A stretch of 46,640 nt of DNA from Pseudomonas sp. GM21 (lineage in GTDB: Bacteria; Pseudomonadota; Gammaproteobacteria; Pseudomonadales; Pseudomonadaceae). The translations under genes and the position numbers were made by a program. A model generated the notes under the pieces. That model saw only the letters and a program-made list of their open reading frames with translations. It did no database searches and was not told where the DNA came from. Shown piece by piece: positions 24,291 through 32,451 of this stretch (the stretch's first letter is position 1; the number at the start of each line of letters is the position of its first letter). Location: contig NZ_AKJS01000108.1 of NCBI RefSeq assembly GCF_000282215.1, positions 1-46,640 of the forward strand, written 5' to 3'.

Positions 24291-26275
24291 GCAGCGGCTC
24301 CCGTCATGCCCAGTGCTTCACGCACGCGGCTTTTCACCTTGACCCGATAACGTCGATCCAGCGCCGCCAGCAACCCGCCAAAGCCGGTCAGCAGGCCGCC
24401 GAACCAGATCCAGCGCACGAACGGTTTGACGTGAACGCGCACGGCCCAGGCGCCATCACCCAGCGGTTCGCCGAGGGCGACGTAGAGATCGCGGGTGAAA
24501 CCGGCGTCGATCCCGGCTTCGGTCATCACCGAGTTCTGCACGGTGTAGAGGCGTTTTTCCGGGTGCAGCACGCTGACTTCCTTGCCGCCCTTGATCACCC
24601 GGACGGTGCCCTTGTCGGAGGTGAAGTTCGGGCCTTCGAAGTGCTTGGCGCCTTCAAAAACAAACTGATAACCGCCCAGATCCATGGACTCGCCCGGAGC
24701 CAGGCGCAGGTCTCGCTCGGCACTGTTCTGGCTCGACAGCACGACACCGAGGGCGCACACGGCGATGCCGAGGTGAGCGATCTGCATGCCCCAATAGCTG
24801 CGAGTCAGGGTTGGCAAGCCTTTGATCAGGCCCTTGTGGCGAGTCTTGTCGACAATGTCACGCACACCGGCCAACAACACCCAGGCCGCAAGCATGAAGG
24901 TCGCGATGACTGCCCAGTTGAAATCGCCATAAGCGACACCGGCAATCACAGCCAATGCAGCGCTGCCCAGCAACACCGGGGTGAGCATGCTCATCAGCCA
25001 TTTGACCGGGGTGTCCCTCCAGCGCACCAGCATGCCGACCGCCATCACCACCATCAGCAACGCCATCAACGGTATGAACAACGCGTTGAAGTACGGTGGG
25101 CCGACCGACAGCTTGGCGCCAGTCATCGCATCCAGAATCAGCGGGTACAAGGTACCCAGCAGGATCATCGAAGCCGCCACCACCAGTACCAGGTTGTTCC
25201 CCAGCAGCAGGGTTTCCCGGGACCAGAGGTTGAAACCCACCTGGCTCTTGACCACCGGTGCGCGCAGGGCGAACAGCGTCAGCGAGCCACCGACTACAAA
25301 CAGCAGGAAGATCAGGATGAACACACCGCGTTCGGGGTCGGACGCAAACGCGTGAACCGAGGTCAGTACGCCGGAACGCACGAGGAACGTACCGAGCAAG
25401 CTCAAAGAGAACGCGGCAATGGCCAGCAACACGGTCCAGCTCTTGAACACGCCACGTTTTTCCGTGACCGCCAACGAGTGAATCAGCGCAGTGCCCACCA
25501 GCCACGGCATGAAGGAAGCGTTTTCGACCGGGTCCCAGAACCACCAGCCACCCCAGCCAAGCTCGTAGTACGCCCACCACGAGCCGAGGGTGATGCCGAT
25601 ACCCAGGAACGCCCAGGCGACGATGGTCCACGGACGCGACCAGCGCGCCCACGCCGCATCAAGGCGACCGCCCATCAGTGCCGCGATGGCGAAGGCGAAG
25701 GCTACCGAGAAGCCGACGTAGCCCATGTACAGCATCGGCGGGTGAACGATCAGGCCGATATCTTGCAGCAATGGATTGAGGTCAGCGCCATCGGTGGGCA
25801 TTTGCGGCAGGATGCGCTTGAACGGGTTGGACGTGAGGATCAGGAACAGCAGGAAACCGGTGCTGATCATGCCCATCACAGCCAGGACCCGCGCCAGCAT
25901 GACTTGTGGCAACTGTCGGGAGAACACCGATACCGCGAAGGTCCAGCCACCCAGAATCAATGCCCACAACAGCAAAGATCCTTCGTGCGCGCCCCACACC
26001 GCGCTGAATTTGTAGTACCACGGCAAGGCACTGTTGGAGTTGCTGGCGACGTAGGCGACCGAGAAGTCGTCGGTCATGAACGCGTACGTCAGGCAACCGA
26101 AGGCAAACACCAGAAAAGCACACTGCCCCCACGCGGCCGGCTGGGCCAGGCTCATCCACAAGCGGTCACCGCGCCAGGCACCCAGCAGCGGCACCACGGC
26201 CTGAACCAGCGCGAAACACAGCGCCAGGATCATGGCCAGGTGGCCCAGTTCAGGGATAAAGATTCCAGATGTCAT
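24287..26275 (-). CDS. ccmF: heme lyase subunit CcmF
   Basis: CcmF takes heme from holo-CcmE and attaches it to apocytochrome c. The 662-residue polytopic protein has the tryptophan-rich periplasmic signature WGGWWFWDPVENASFMPWL near residues 234-252 and histidines in IVHPPMLYMGY, SLAVTEKRG and TSVHAFASDPERG that coordinate hemes. The large C-terminal periplasmic loop (FEGPNFTSDKGTVRV) is followed by a final helix. It overlaps ccmG by four bases and starts three bases before the ccmE stop on the other side. Confidence 0.97.
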   Translation of the reverse strand: MTSGIFIPELGHLAMILALCFALVQAVVPLLGAWRGDRLWMSLAQPAAWGQCAFLVFAFGCLTYAFMTDDFSVAYVASNSNSALPWYYKFSAVWGAHEGSLLLWALILGGWTFAVSVFSRQLPQVMLARVLAVMGMISTGFLLFLILTSNPFKRILPQMPTDGADLNPLLQDIGLIVHPPMLYMGYVGFSVAFAFAIAALMGGRLDAAWARWSRPWTIVAWAFLGIGITLGSWWAYYELGWGGWWFWDPVENASFMPWLVGTALIHSLAVTEKRGVFKSWTVLLAIAAFSLSLLGTFLVRSGVLTSVHAFASDPERGVFILIFLLFVVGGSLTLFALRAPVVKSQVGFNLWSRETLLLGNNLVLVVAASMILLGTLYPLILDAMTGAKLSVGPPYFNALFIPLMALLMVVMAVGMLVRWRDTPVKWLMSMLTPVLLGSAALAVIAGVAYGDFNWAVIATFMLAAWVLLAGVRDIVDKTRHKGLIKGLPTLTRSYWGMQIAHLGIAVCALGVVLSSQNSAERDLRLAPGESMDLGGYQFVFEGAKHFEGPNFTSDKGTVRVIKGGKEVSVLHPEKRLYTVQNSVMTEAGIDAGFTRDLYVALGEPLGDGAWAVRVHVKPFVRWIWFGGLLTGFGGLLAALDRRYRVKVKSRVREALGMTGAAA

Positions 26276-26278
26276 CGG

Positions 26279-26734
26279 TTAGCCCTCTTTGGCGGGAGTG
26301 GGTGCCGACTGGCCGCTGTCTTTCAGGGCCTTGGTCACTTCCGGCGGCATGTACTTTTCATCGTGCTTGGCCAGCACCTCGTCAGCCACTACCACGCCGT
26401 CGGCGTTGAGTTTCCCCAGGGCGACAATGCCCTGCCCTTCGCGGAACAGGTCCGGAAGAATGCCGCGATAGGTAATGGTCACGGATTTATTGAAGTCGGT
26501 AACAATGAATTTCACGTCCAGCGAGTCGCCGGAACGTTGCAGCGAATCTTTCTCGACCATACCGCCCGCACGGATGCGCGTATCCAGCGGCGCTTCGCCG
26601 TTGGCTATCTGGGTCGGGGTATAAAACAGATTGATGTTCTGCTGCAGGGCACTCAGGGCCAGGCCGACGGCCGAGCCGACACCTACCAGAATCGCGAGAA
26701 TGATGATAAGACGCTTTTTGCGCAGCGGATTCAC
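26279..26734 (-). CDS. ccmE: periplasmic heme chaperone CcmE
   Basis: CcmE binds heme covalently and carries it to CcmF. The 151-residue protein has an N-terminal anchor (RLIIILAILVGVGSAVGLAL), the OB-fold core (YTPTQIANGEAPLDTRIRAGGMVEKDSL), and the heme-binding His in VLAKHDEKYMPPEV (HxxxY motif). It starts at GTG 26734, overlapping the ccmD stop as GTGA. An ATG-started longer frame extends through ccmD and is not credible. Confidence 0.95.
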   Translation of the reverse strand: MNPLRKKRLIIILAILVGVGSAVGLALSALQQNINLFYTPTQIANGEAPLDTRIRAGGMVEKDSLQRSGDSLDVKFIVTDFNKSVTITYRGILPDLFREGQGIVALGKLNADGVVVADEVLAKHDEKYMPPEVTKALKDSGQSAPTPAKEG

Positions 26735-26907
26735 TTGCCGTTCTCCCGGCGCAAACGACGCGCCTCTTGTTGCAGATACCGCTTGCGGGCCAGGAGCGGC
26801 GCCGCCACGTTGAGGGCCAGCACCGTCAGGCAGATGCCATAGGCTGACCAGACATACAGGGCGTGATGGCCCATGGCGAGGAAGTCGCCGAATGAAGCAA
26901 AACTCAT
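26731..26907 (-). CDS. ccmD: heme exporter accessory protein CcmD
   Basis: A 58-residue single-helix membrane protein read between ccmC and ccmE. It begins MSFASFGDFLAMGHHALYVW, continues through a hydrophobic helix (CLTVLALNVAAPLLA), and ends in a basic tail (RKRYLQQEARRLRRENGK). CcmD is needed to release holo-CcmE from the CcmABC complex. Its ATG overlaps the ccmC stop by four bases and its TGA overlaps the ccmE GTG, which fixes both ends. Confidence 0.95.
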   Translation of the reverse strand: MSFASFGDFLAMGHHALYVWSAYGICLTVLALNVAAPLLARKRYLQQEARRLRRENGK

Positions 26908-27659
26908 CGAGCGGCCTCCAGACTGTTCTGTACTTCGGCCTTGACCCAGCTGGCGCGCGCTTCGCGCTTGAGCACTTCAAGGCGCATGCGCAGCAACAGG
27001 ACCGCGCCGAAGAAACAGTAGAAGCCCAGCACCGTCAGCAACAGAGGCAGCCACATCTCGGCCGGCATCGCCGGTTTTTCGGTGAGGGTGAAGGTCGCGC
27101 CCTGGTGCAGGGTGTTCCACCACTCCACCGAGTATTTGATGATCGGAATGTTGATCACGCCGACAATCGCCAGCACCGCGCAGGCCTTGGCGGCACTGTC
27201 ACGATTGCTGATGGCGTTGCCCAGCGCAATAAGACCGAAGTACAGAAACAGCAGAATCAGCATGGACGTTAGTCGCGCATCCCAGACCCACCACGAACCC
27301 CAGGTCGGTTTGCCCCAAATCGCGCCGGTGACCAGCGCCACGGCGGTCATCCAGGCACCGATGGGCGCCGCGCATTGCAGGGCGACGTCGGCCAGTTTCA
27401 TCTTCCAGACCAGCCCGACAATGCCGCACACGGCCAGCATCACATAGCAGGACTGCGCCAGCATCGCGGCGGGAACATGGATATAGATGATGCGAAAGCT
27501 GTTGCCTTGCTGGTAGTCGGGCGGCGCGAAGGCCAGGCCCCAAACGACACCCACGCCGATCAGCAGCAACGCCGCGACGCTCAGCCAGGGCAGCAGTTTG
27601 CCACTGATACCGTAAAACCATTTGGGCGAGCCGAGCTTGTGAAACCACGTCCAGTTCAT
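26904..27659 (-). CDS. ccmC: heme-handling protein CcmC
   Basis: CcmC loads heme onto CcmE at the periplasmic face. The 251-residue, six-helix protein has the tryptophan-rich motif WGSWWVWDARLTS and conserved histidines in IYIHVPAAML and NTLHQGATF on either side of it, as in the family. Start ATG 27659. A 72-base gap separates it from ccmB, the largest break in the operon, with no clear terminator. Confidence 0.97.
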   Translation of the reverse strand: MNWTWFHKLGSPKWFYGISGKLLPWLSVAALLLIGVGVVWGLAFAPPDYQQGNSFRIIYIHVPAAMLAQSCYVMLAVCGIVGLVWKMKLADVALQCAAPIGAWMTAVALVTGAIWGKPTWGSWWVWDARLTSMLILLFLYFGLIALGNAISNRDSAAKACAVLAIVGVINIPIIKYSVEWWNTLHQGATFTLTEKPAMPAEMWLPLLLTVLGFYCFFGAVLLLRMRLEVLKREARASWVKAEVQNSLEAAR

Positions 27660-27731
27660 ACTGTTTCCATCACGGTTGCCCTTCGCTGTGAAGAGCTGGG
27701 TCTTTACTGGTTAAATTTTAACCAGACCTCA

Positions 27732-28400
27732 TTATTCGCCGACGCTGATCTTCAGGCCAGCGGCTATTGCAAACGGTGTCAGGGTTATCGCCAGGGCGGT
27801 CAGGCTACCAAGCCACAAGAGATAACCAGTCGCCGGCATACCCTGCAAGGCTGCCTGCAAGGCGCCACTGCCGAGAATCAACACCGGGATGTACAGCGGC
27901 AGAATCAACAGTGCAAGCAACAGGCCACCGCGTTTCAATCCCACCGTCAGGGCTGCGCCCACCGCACCGAGCAGGCTCAGCACCGGTGTACCCAGCAATA
28001 AAGAAAGCAGCAACACCGGCAGACAAGCGGCAGGCAGACCGAGCATCAATGCCAGCAGTGGTGCGAGCAAAACCAGTGCCAGGCCAGAGAAGGCCCAGTG
28101 TGCCAGTACCTTGGCCAAAACCAGAAGAGGCAGAGGGTGCGACGAAAGGACCCACTGTTCAAGGGAGCCATCTTCGAAATCACTGCGGAAAAGCCCGTCC
28201 AGCGAGAGCAAAACCGATAAAAGTGCCGCGACCCAGACCAGTCCCGGAGACAAGGTTTGCAACAATTGAGCCTCGGGGCCCACCGCCAATGGAAACAGCG
28301 CCACCACGATGGCGAAGAATACCAGCGGATTGGCCAGTTCCGCAGGACGGCGGAACAGCAAGCGTGCCTCACGGGCGACCAACAGGCCGAAAACACTCAT
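27732..28400 (-). CDS. ccmB: heme exporter membrane subunit CcmB
   Basis: The permease partner of the ATPase CcmA in the CcmABCD complex that frees holo-CcmE. A 222-residue, six-helix protein beginning MSVFGLLVAREARLLFRRPAELANPLVFF; SDFEDGSLEQWVLSSHPL is a conserved CcmB stretch. ATG 28400 is chosen because it overlaps the ccmA stop in ATGA; three more residues are possible upstream. Confidence 0.95.
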   Translation of the reverse strand: MSVFGLLVAREARLLFRRPAELANPLVFFAIVVALFPLAVGPEAQLLQTLSPGLVWVAALLSVLLSLDGLFRSDFEDGSLEQWVLSSHPLPLLVLAKVLAHWAFSGLALVLLAPLLALMLGLPAACLPVLLLSLLLGTPVLSLLGAVGAALTVGLKRGGLLLALLILPLYIPVLILGSGALQAALQGMPATGYLLWLGSLTALAITLTPFAIAAGLKISVGE

Positions 28401-29032
28401 ACGGCCCAATTCCCCAGATCAATGTCGCGATAGCCGGCCGGCATCCGGGTCAGCGTGTGGTGCGTGGTCAACACGACCATGCCGCCCTGCTCGCAGTGGG
28501 CGGCCAGGTGTTCTTCGAGCTGTGCCACGCCTTGTTTGTCGAGCGCGGTGAACGGTTCGTCGAGAATCCACAGCGACGGGCTGTCCAGGTACAGCCGCGC
28601 CAGCGCCACACGACGATGCTGGCCGGCAGACAGCGTGTGGCAGGGAACATCCTCGAAACCGCGCAACCCCACAGCCGCCAATGCCTGCCAGATGGCTTCA
28701 TGGGACGCCGGTTGATGCAGGGCGCAGAGCCAGCTGAGGTTTTCCTCGGGGGTCAGCAGTTCCTTGATGCCGGCGGCATGACCAATCCACAGCAGATTGC
28801 GCGCCAATTCGTAACGTTGTTCATGCAGTGGCTGGCCGTTGAGCAGCACTTGACCGGCGGTCGGCTGCATCAGGCCACACAACAGGCGCAACAGGCTGGT
28901 TTTGCCACTGCCATTGGGGCCGCTGATTTGTACCATTTCGCCACTGGCCAGTCTCAAATCGAGATTTTCGAAGAGCAGCCGAAGGTCTCGCTCACAAGCG
29001 AGGGCAACGGTTTGCAGGACAGGGCTGGTCAA
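28397..29032 (-). CDS. ccmA: heme exporter ATP-binding protein CcmA
   Basis: A 211-residue ABC ATPase. The Walker A is GPNGSGKTSLL (about residues 39-49), the signature LSAGQHRRVALAR, the Walker B LWILDEPFTALD, and the switch histidine is in VVLTTHHTL. ATP hydrolysis by CcmA releases holo-CcmE from CcmC. The best start is TTG 29032, giving MTSPVLQTVALACERDLRLLF; no in-frame ATG or GTG gives a family-like N-terminus. First gene of the ccm operon. The promoter should lie in 29033-29229, shared with divergent fliK. Confidence 0.94.
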   Translation of the reverse strand: MTSPVLQTVALACERDLRLLFENLDLRLASGEMVQISGPNGSGKTSLLRLLCGLMQPTAGQVLLNGQPLHEQRYELARNLLWIGHAAGIKELLTPEENLSWLCALHQPASHEAIWQALAAVGLRGFEDVPCHTLSAGQHRRVALARLYLDSPSLWILDEPFTALDKQGVAQLEEHLAAHCEQGGMVVLTTHHTLTRMPAGYRDIDLGNWAV

Positions 29033-29229
29033 GGGATCACGGGCCTTTTGCGGTTCAAGTCGGCGGCGAAGCAGCCGCTAAAGAGATGCAGCATAGATGC
29101 ATTGGCGGCTTGTTCTAGAGAGCTGCGTCAAACAATTGCAATGTTTTCCCGACTCCCCGAAAGACGGGCGGCATTATACATGCCATGCCCTACTCTAAAG
29201 AGTGCAATTTCCTCAGGTTGTGACCGCGT

Positions 29230-30813
29230 ATGACAGGCGAAATGAACATCCTCCCATTGCCGCAAACCACGCTCGCGCCTTCGCGGCCGTTGGTGGTCAA
29301 TGGCGAGCCGCTGAAGTTGCTGACGCCAATGGAAGGTTTGATCGCTGTCGGGCAGACCGCCAAGGCTGAAGTGCTGTCGCTCAAGCAGATGGATGAGACC
29401 TTTCAACTGTTGCTCAAAGTCACCCTCGAGAGCGGTCGCCAGACCACGGTCCAGGCCATCAGCACTCAACCGCTGCCCCAAGGCACCAGCCTGGCGATCA
29501 CTCAACCGTCGGCGAGCAATCTGTCCATCATCGTGCAACAGGCCATCGCCACAAGCGTCGCCACCCTCACCCGCATCGACACGGCGCAGCTACCGGTAGG
29601 CACCTTGCTGCAAGGCAAAGTACTGACCTCGCAGGTGCTGCCACAGATGCCGGGACAGCCGACAGCTTTCCGCTCGATGGTGAGTTTGCTGAATACGGCA
29701 CTGAGCGGCAGCACGCTGAGCATCGACAGCCCCACACCGCTGCGTATCGGCACCTTGTTGAGCGCAATGGTGCAAGACACCCAGACACTGAAATTCGTCC
29801 CGCTCAGCAACCGCCAGGAACAGTTGGCGGTGACGCAACAACTGGTCAGCCAGCAAAGCCGTCAAGGTTCCCTGGATGGTTTGATCCAAGCCCTGCAAAA
29901 TCTGCCGACACCGCCGTCGTCAGACCCGACCTCCAACGATCTACGCGCAGCCGTCGAAAAACTGCTCGCCGGCCTGCCGGATGTTCAGCAACTGAGCACG
30001 CCAAAGGGCCTGGCTCAAGCACTGGCCAACAGTGGCTTGTTCCTCGAAGCGAAACTGCTGGCCGCACCGAATCCGACACTGGCCCCCGATATGAAGGGCG
30101 ATTTGCTCAAGCTGATCGCACAGCTGACACCGGGGCTGCCGGCCAACACCAACCTCAATGCACTCATCGCCGCCAACACGCTGATGCAGGCAATGCCGAG
30201 TTTCGTGCGCAGCGCCCTCGGCATGCTCGGCCAGGTCAGCGCCAAACCGCTGCCCACCAGTTTCCCGCTGCCCGAGCGCCACCTGCAAAGCCAGGACGGC
30301 GAAGGCGATCTGGAGCACTTGCTGCGTTTGGCTGCGGCGGCGGTTTCGCGCCTGCAAAGCCATCAGCTATCAAGCCTTGAACAGACCGGCGTCACGGACG
30401 ACGGTCGCCTGCTCAGCACCTGGCAGCTGGAAATCCCGATGCGCAACCTGCAGGACATTGTGCCGTTGCAGGTCAAGTTCCAGCGCGAAGAAGCCCCCGA
30501 GAAAGAACAACCGCATGAACGTCGCGACGAACGTGAGCCGAAACAGCCACTGTGGCGCGTCGACCTGGCGTTCGACATGGAACCGCTAGGCCCGATGCAG
30601 ATTCAGGCGCAACTGATCAAGGGCAGCCTCTCCAGCCAGCTGTGGGCCGAACGCCCGTACACCGCGAGCCTGATTGAAAGTAATCTGGCTGCACTGCGCG
30701 AACGGCTGCTGGCATCGGGCCTGAACGTCGGCGATCTGGATTGCCATCTCGGGAAACCGCCACAAGGCCCACAAACCCGTCTCGAACAACGCTGGGTCGA
30801 CGAAACCGCATGA
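29230..30813 (+). CDS. fliK: flagellar hook-length control protein FliK-like
   Basis: FliK measures hook length and switches export specificity through FlhB. The 527-residue protein has a long Gln-, Leu- and Ser-rich N-terminal part, probably disordered, and a C-terminal Flg_hook domain (about residues 390-515): TWQLEIPMRNLQDIVPLQVKF, LWRVDLAFDMEPLGPMQIQAQL and SQLWAERPYTASLIESNLAALRERL. A start at ATG 29242 is also possible. It overlaps the following FlhB-like gene by ATGA, and that pairing supports the export-switch role. Confidence 0.88.
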   Translation: MTGEMNILPLPQTTLAPSRPLVVNGEPLKLLTPMEGLIAVGQTAKAEVLSLKQMDETFQLLLKVTLESGRQTTVQAISTQPLPQGTSLAITQPSASNLSIIVQQAIATSVATLTRIDTAQLPVGTLLQGKVLTSQVLPQMPGQPTAFRSMVSLLNTALSGSTLSIDSPTPLRIGTLLSAMVQDTQTLKFVPLSNRQEQLAVTQQLVSQQSRQGSLDGLIQALQNLPTPPSSDPTSNDLRAAVEKLLAGLPDVQQLSTPKGLAQALANSGLFLEAKLLAAPNPTLAPDMKGDLLKLIAQLTPGLPANTNLNALIAANTLMQAMPSFVRSALGMLGQVSAKPLPTSFPLPERHLQSQDGEGDLEHLLRLAAAAVSRLQSHQLSSLEQTGVTDDGRLLSTWQLEIPMRNLQDIVPLQVKFQREEAPEKEQPHERRDEREPKQPLWRVDLAFDMEPLGPMQIQAQLIKGSLSSQLWAERPYTASLIESNLAALRERLLASGLNVGDLDCHLGKPPQGPQTRLEQRWVDETA

Positions 30814-31139
30814 ATAACTCCAACGCCCCACGCCAGGCCATCGCCCTCAAATACGACGGCACCCACGCCCCTACCCTCACGGCCAAAGGTGACGAAGCAC
30901 TGGCCGAAGCCATTCTGAAGATTGCCCGCGAATGCGAAGTGCCGATCTACGAAAACGCCGAGTTGGTGAAGCTGCTGGCGCGGATGGAATTGGGGGACAG
31001 TATTCCTGAGGAGTTGTACCGCACGATTGCCGAGATTATTGCGTTTGCGTGGAATTTGAAGGGCAAGTTTCCAGTGGGGCATGAGTCGGAGGGGGTAATG
31101 GTTGAGAAGGACATTACCGAACGCGGGGATGATTACTGA
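30810..31139 (+). CDS. FlhB C-terminal domain homologue (FlhX/YlqH-like)
   Basis: A 109-residue soluble protein matching only the cytoplasmic tail of FlhB/YscU export-switch proteins after their NPTH cleavage site: AIALKYDGTHAPTLTAKGDEALAEAILKIARECEVPIYENAELVKLLARMELGDSIPEELYRTIAEIIAFAW. The NPTH motif itself and the membrane part are absent. It is similar to FlhX of Helicobacter and YlqH of Bacillus, which can replace the processed FlhB tail. It is translationally coupled to fliK. Its last 14 codons are duplicated near 31897-31936. Confidence 0.9.
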   Translation: MNNSNAPRQAIALKYDGTHAPTLTAKGDEALAEAILKIARECEVPIYENAELVKLLARMELGDSIPEELYRTIAEIIAFAWNLKGKFPVGHESEGVMVEKDITERGDDY

Positions 31140-31178
31140 GGTTTCGAGGACGCCATCGCGAGCAGGCTCACTCCCACA
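31100..31178 (+). repeat. 79-bp direct repeat, left copy (FlhB-like 3' end plus REP)
   Basis: Matches 31897-31975 with about six mismatches, nearly all in the coding part. It includes the last codons and stop of the FlhB-like gene, the sequence GAGGTTTCGAGGACGCCATC, and one REP copy. The two copies bracket the membrane-protein gene at 31267-31788. Confidence 0.9.
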
Positions 31179-31241
31179 GGGTTCGGTGGCGTTCGCACAT
31201 CTTGTGTTCTACTACGATACCTGTGCGAGCCTGCTCGCGAT
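31155..31241. repeat. REP doublet after the FlhB-like gene
   Basis: ATCGCGAGCAGGCTCACTCC-CACA (31155-31178) is paired with TGTGCGAGCCTGCTCGCGA (31222-31240). The right copy has lost the GGAG of the usual GTGGGAG, so it is decayed. Confidence 0.85.
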
Positions 31242-31266
31242 AACAAACCCAGCCAAATCGCAAAAA

Positions 31267-31788
31267 TCAGTTCTTAGGCAATTTGTCCGCCAGCGCCACC
31301 GTCGTCTCGCCCTCAGTTTTGAAAAAACGCAAAAGCCTGAGGCTGCGACCGACAATCAAGCCATTGATCAGGCCGGCCCCCAATGCTGACCATGCCACCG
31401 CCGACACGGCCTCAGCCATTTCCGGATGCATGGCCGTCTGGTATCCGTTGTAATAACGCCAGGCAAAGAAACACCAATACACCATCAATACTTTGATAGT
31501 GCCGCCCAAAAGTAGGCGGTCCCCATCGCGTTCTACGCTTTGGTAGGAGTAAAAGCGCAACGCCAGAAACCAGCCTGCCAGTAGTCCCAGCGCATACATC
31601 GAGAGCGGGATCGCAGTTCCTTGGGAGAACTTCAGCGAGATCAGGGAAATGGCAACAAATATGGCCGGAGTGATCTGCAACGACCTCTTCGACTCATGCC
31701 CCTTGAAACACGCACTTACGCCGTAGTAAGTCAGGATAAAAAAGACTGCATAAACCCATAGCGGTGTACCACGCAGTATGTCGAGCAT
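31267..31788 (-). CDS. integral membrane protein of unknown function
   Basis: A 173-residue protein with about five membrane segments: LWVYAVFFILTYYGVSACF, ITPAIFVAISLISL, AIPLSMYALGLLAGWFLALRF, IKVLMVYWCFFAWRYY, and VAWSALGAGLINGLIVG. The tail is charged. A perfect AAGGAGG site fixes the ATG at 31788. The family is not recognised. The gene is bracketed by the 79-bp direct repeat and by REP doublets on both sides, which suggests that it arrived as a unit or that the flanks were duplicated. Its codons look less GC-biased than those of the che genes. Confidence 0.8.
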   Translation of the reverse strand: MLDILRGTPLWVYAVFFILTYYGVSACFKGHESKRSLQITPAIFVAISLISLKFSQGTAIPLSMYALGLLAGWFLALRFYSYQSVERDGDRLLLGGTIKVLMVYWCFFAWRYYNGYQTAMHPEMAEAVSAVAWSALGAGLINGLIVGRSLRLLRFFKTEGETTVALADKLPKN

Positions 31789-31896
31789 AGGCCTCCTTGG
31801 CACTGCAATGTCTGAAACAGGCGTCGTTTATCAGCGGCGATCACGTTACCGAGGGTGGCTGGTAATCACAAGTCGGCGCAATCCGAAAAAATCCAA

Positions 31897-31975
31897 GGTA
31901 GAGAAGGATTTCTCCGAACGCGGGGATTATTACTGAGGTTTCGAGGACGCCATCGCGAGCAGGCTCACTCCCACA
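31897..31975 (+). repeat. 79-bp direct repeat, right copy
   Basis: The second copy of the FlhB-like 3' end plus REP. Read in frame it gives VEKDFSERGDYY and a stop, against VEKDITERGDDY at the true gene end. No FlhB-like sequence precedes it. Confidence 0.9.
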
Positions 31976-32050
31976 TTGGATCGTTGGTGTGCACAAATTT
32001 TGTGTTCACTGAAGATCAACTATAGATGTGGGAGTGAGCCTGCTCGCGAT
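31951..32050. repeat. REP doublet (REPIN) before the DUF2802 gene
   Basis: CATCGCGAGCAGGCTCACTC at 31951 onward and TGTGGGAGTGAGCCTGCTCG from 32027 to 32046, ending CGAT at 32050, in inverted orientation. It ends nine bases before the stop of the DUF2802 gene. Confidence 0.9.
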
Positions 32051-32058
32051 TGGCTATC

Positions 32059-32451
32059 TCAGTTCTTGTGAAGCTTGCGCATCAACTCAGCCTCAGCCTG
32101 GGTCAACCCGCAGGACTGCGTCAGTTCATCAACAGTCGCGCCCATCCCCACCAGTCGCGCCGCCTGGGCGAACGACAGACTCGATGGGTCGCGCTGTTCC
32201 AGCTGAGCAAGTTTGTCCGGCAACGGGCTGACCACCGCGCGCAGTTCGTGCAGGTCTTCACCCATGAGCACGTTGCCGCTCTGGTAGTTTTCCACGCGTT
32301 TGGCCAGGTCTTTGATGCGCTGATCCCGTAGCGCATCGCCCTGAGCCTGTTGTGCGGCGATCAGTCGTTGACCGCGTATGTACGCCAGAAACATCGCCAG
32401 CGTGCCTGCCCAGAAGAGGAACAGGACAATGACCGCAACCTCAAGAATCAA
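32059..32451 (-). CDS. DUF2802 family protein, chemotaxis-cluster associated
   Basis: A 130-residue protein with one N-terminal membrane helix (LEVAVIVLFLFWAGTLAMFLAYI), a coiled-coil-like stretch (QAQGDALRDQRIKDLAKRVENYQ), and a C-terminal helix-turn-helix-like DUF2802 region (AQAARLVGMGATVDELTQSCGLTQAEAELMRKLH). The role is unknown. It always seems to follow cheW in pseudomonads, as I recall. It appears to start at TTG 32451, directly after the cheW stop, so it is probably translated by coupling. Confidence 0.85.
   Translation of the reverse strand: MILEVAVIVLFLFWAGTLAMFLAYIRGQRLIAAQQAQGDALRDQRIKDLAKRVENYQSGNVLMGEDLHELRAVVSPLPDKLAQLEQRDPSSLSFAQAARLVGMGATVDELTQSCGLTQAEAELMRKLHKN

Noticed and set aside
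24263..26842. An 859-codon open frame antisense to ccmF and ccmE
   Set aside because: It is the GC-rich mirror of well-recognised ccm genes, has a composition heavy in His, Gln and Arg, and shows no domain. Similar antisense frames lie opposite gcl (5799-7811) and motD/motC (34840-36402).
31267..31788. The bracketed membrane gene as an insertion sequence or transposase
   Set aside because: The protein is an ordinary multi-helix membrane protein with no transposase motif, and no terminal inverted repeats or short target duplications were seen apart from the 79-bp repeat.
4459..32050. Regularly recurring REP copies considered as a CRISPR array
   Set aside because: Copies are inverted pairs at separate intergenic sites kilobases apart, without uniform spacers or cas genes. 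They are REP/REPIN elements.
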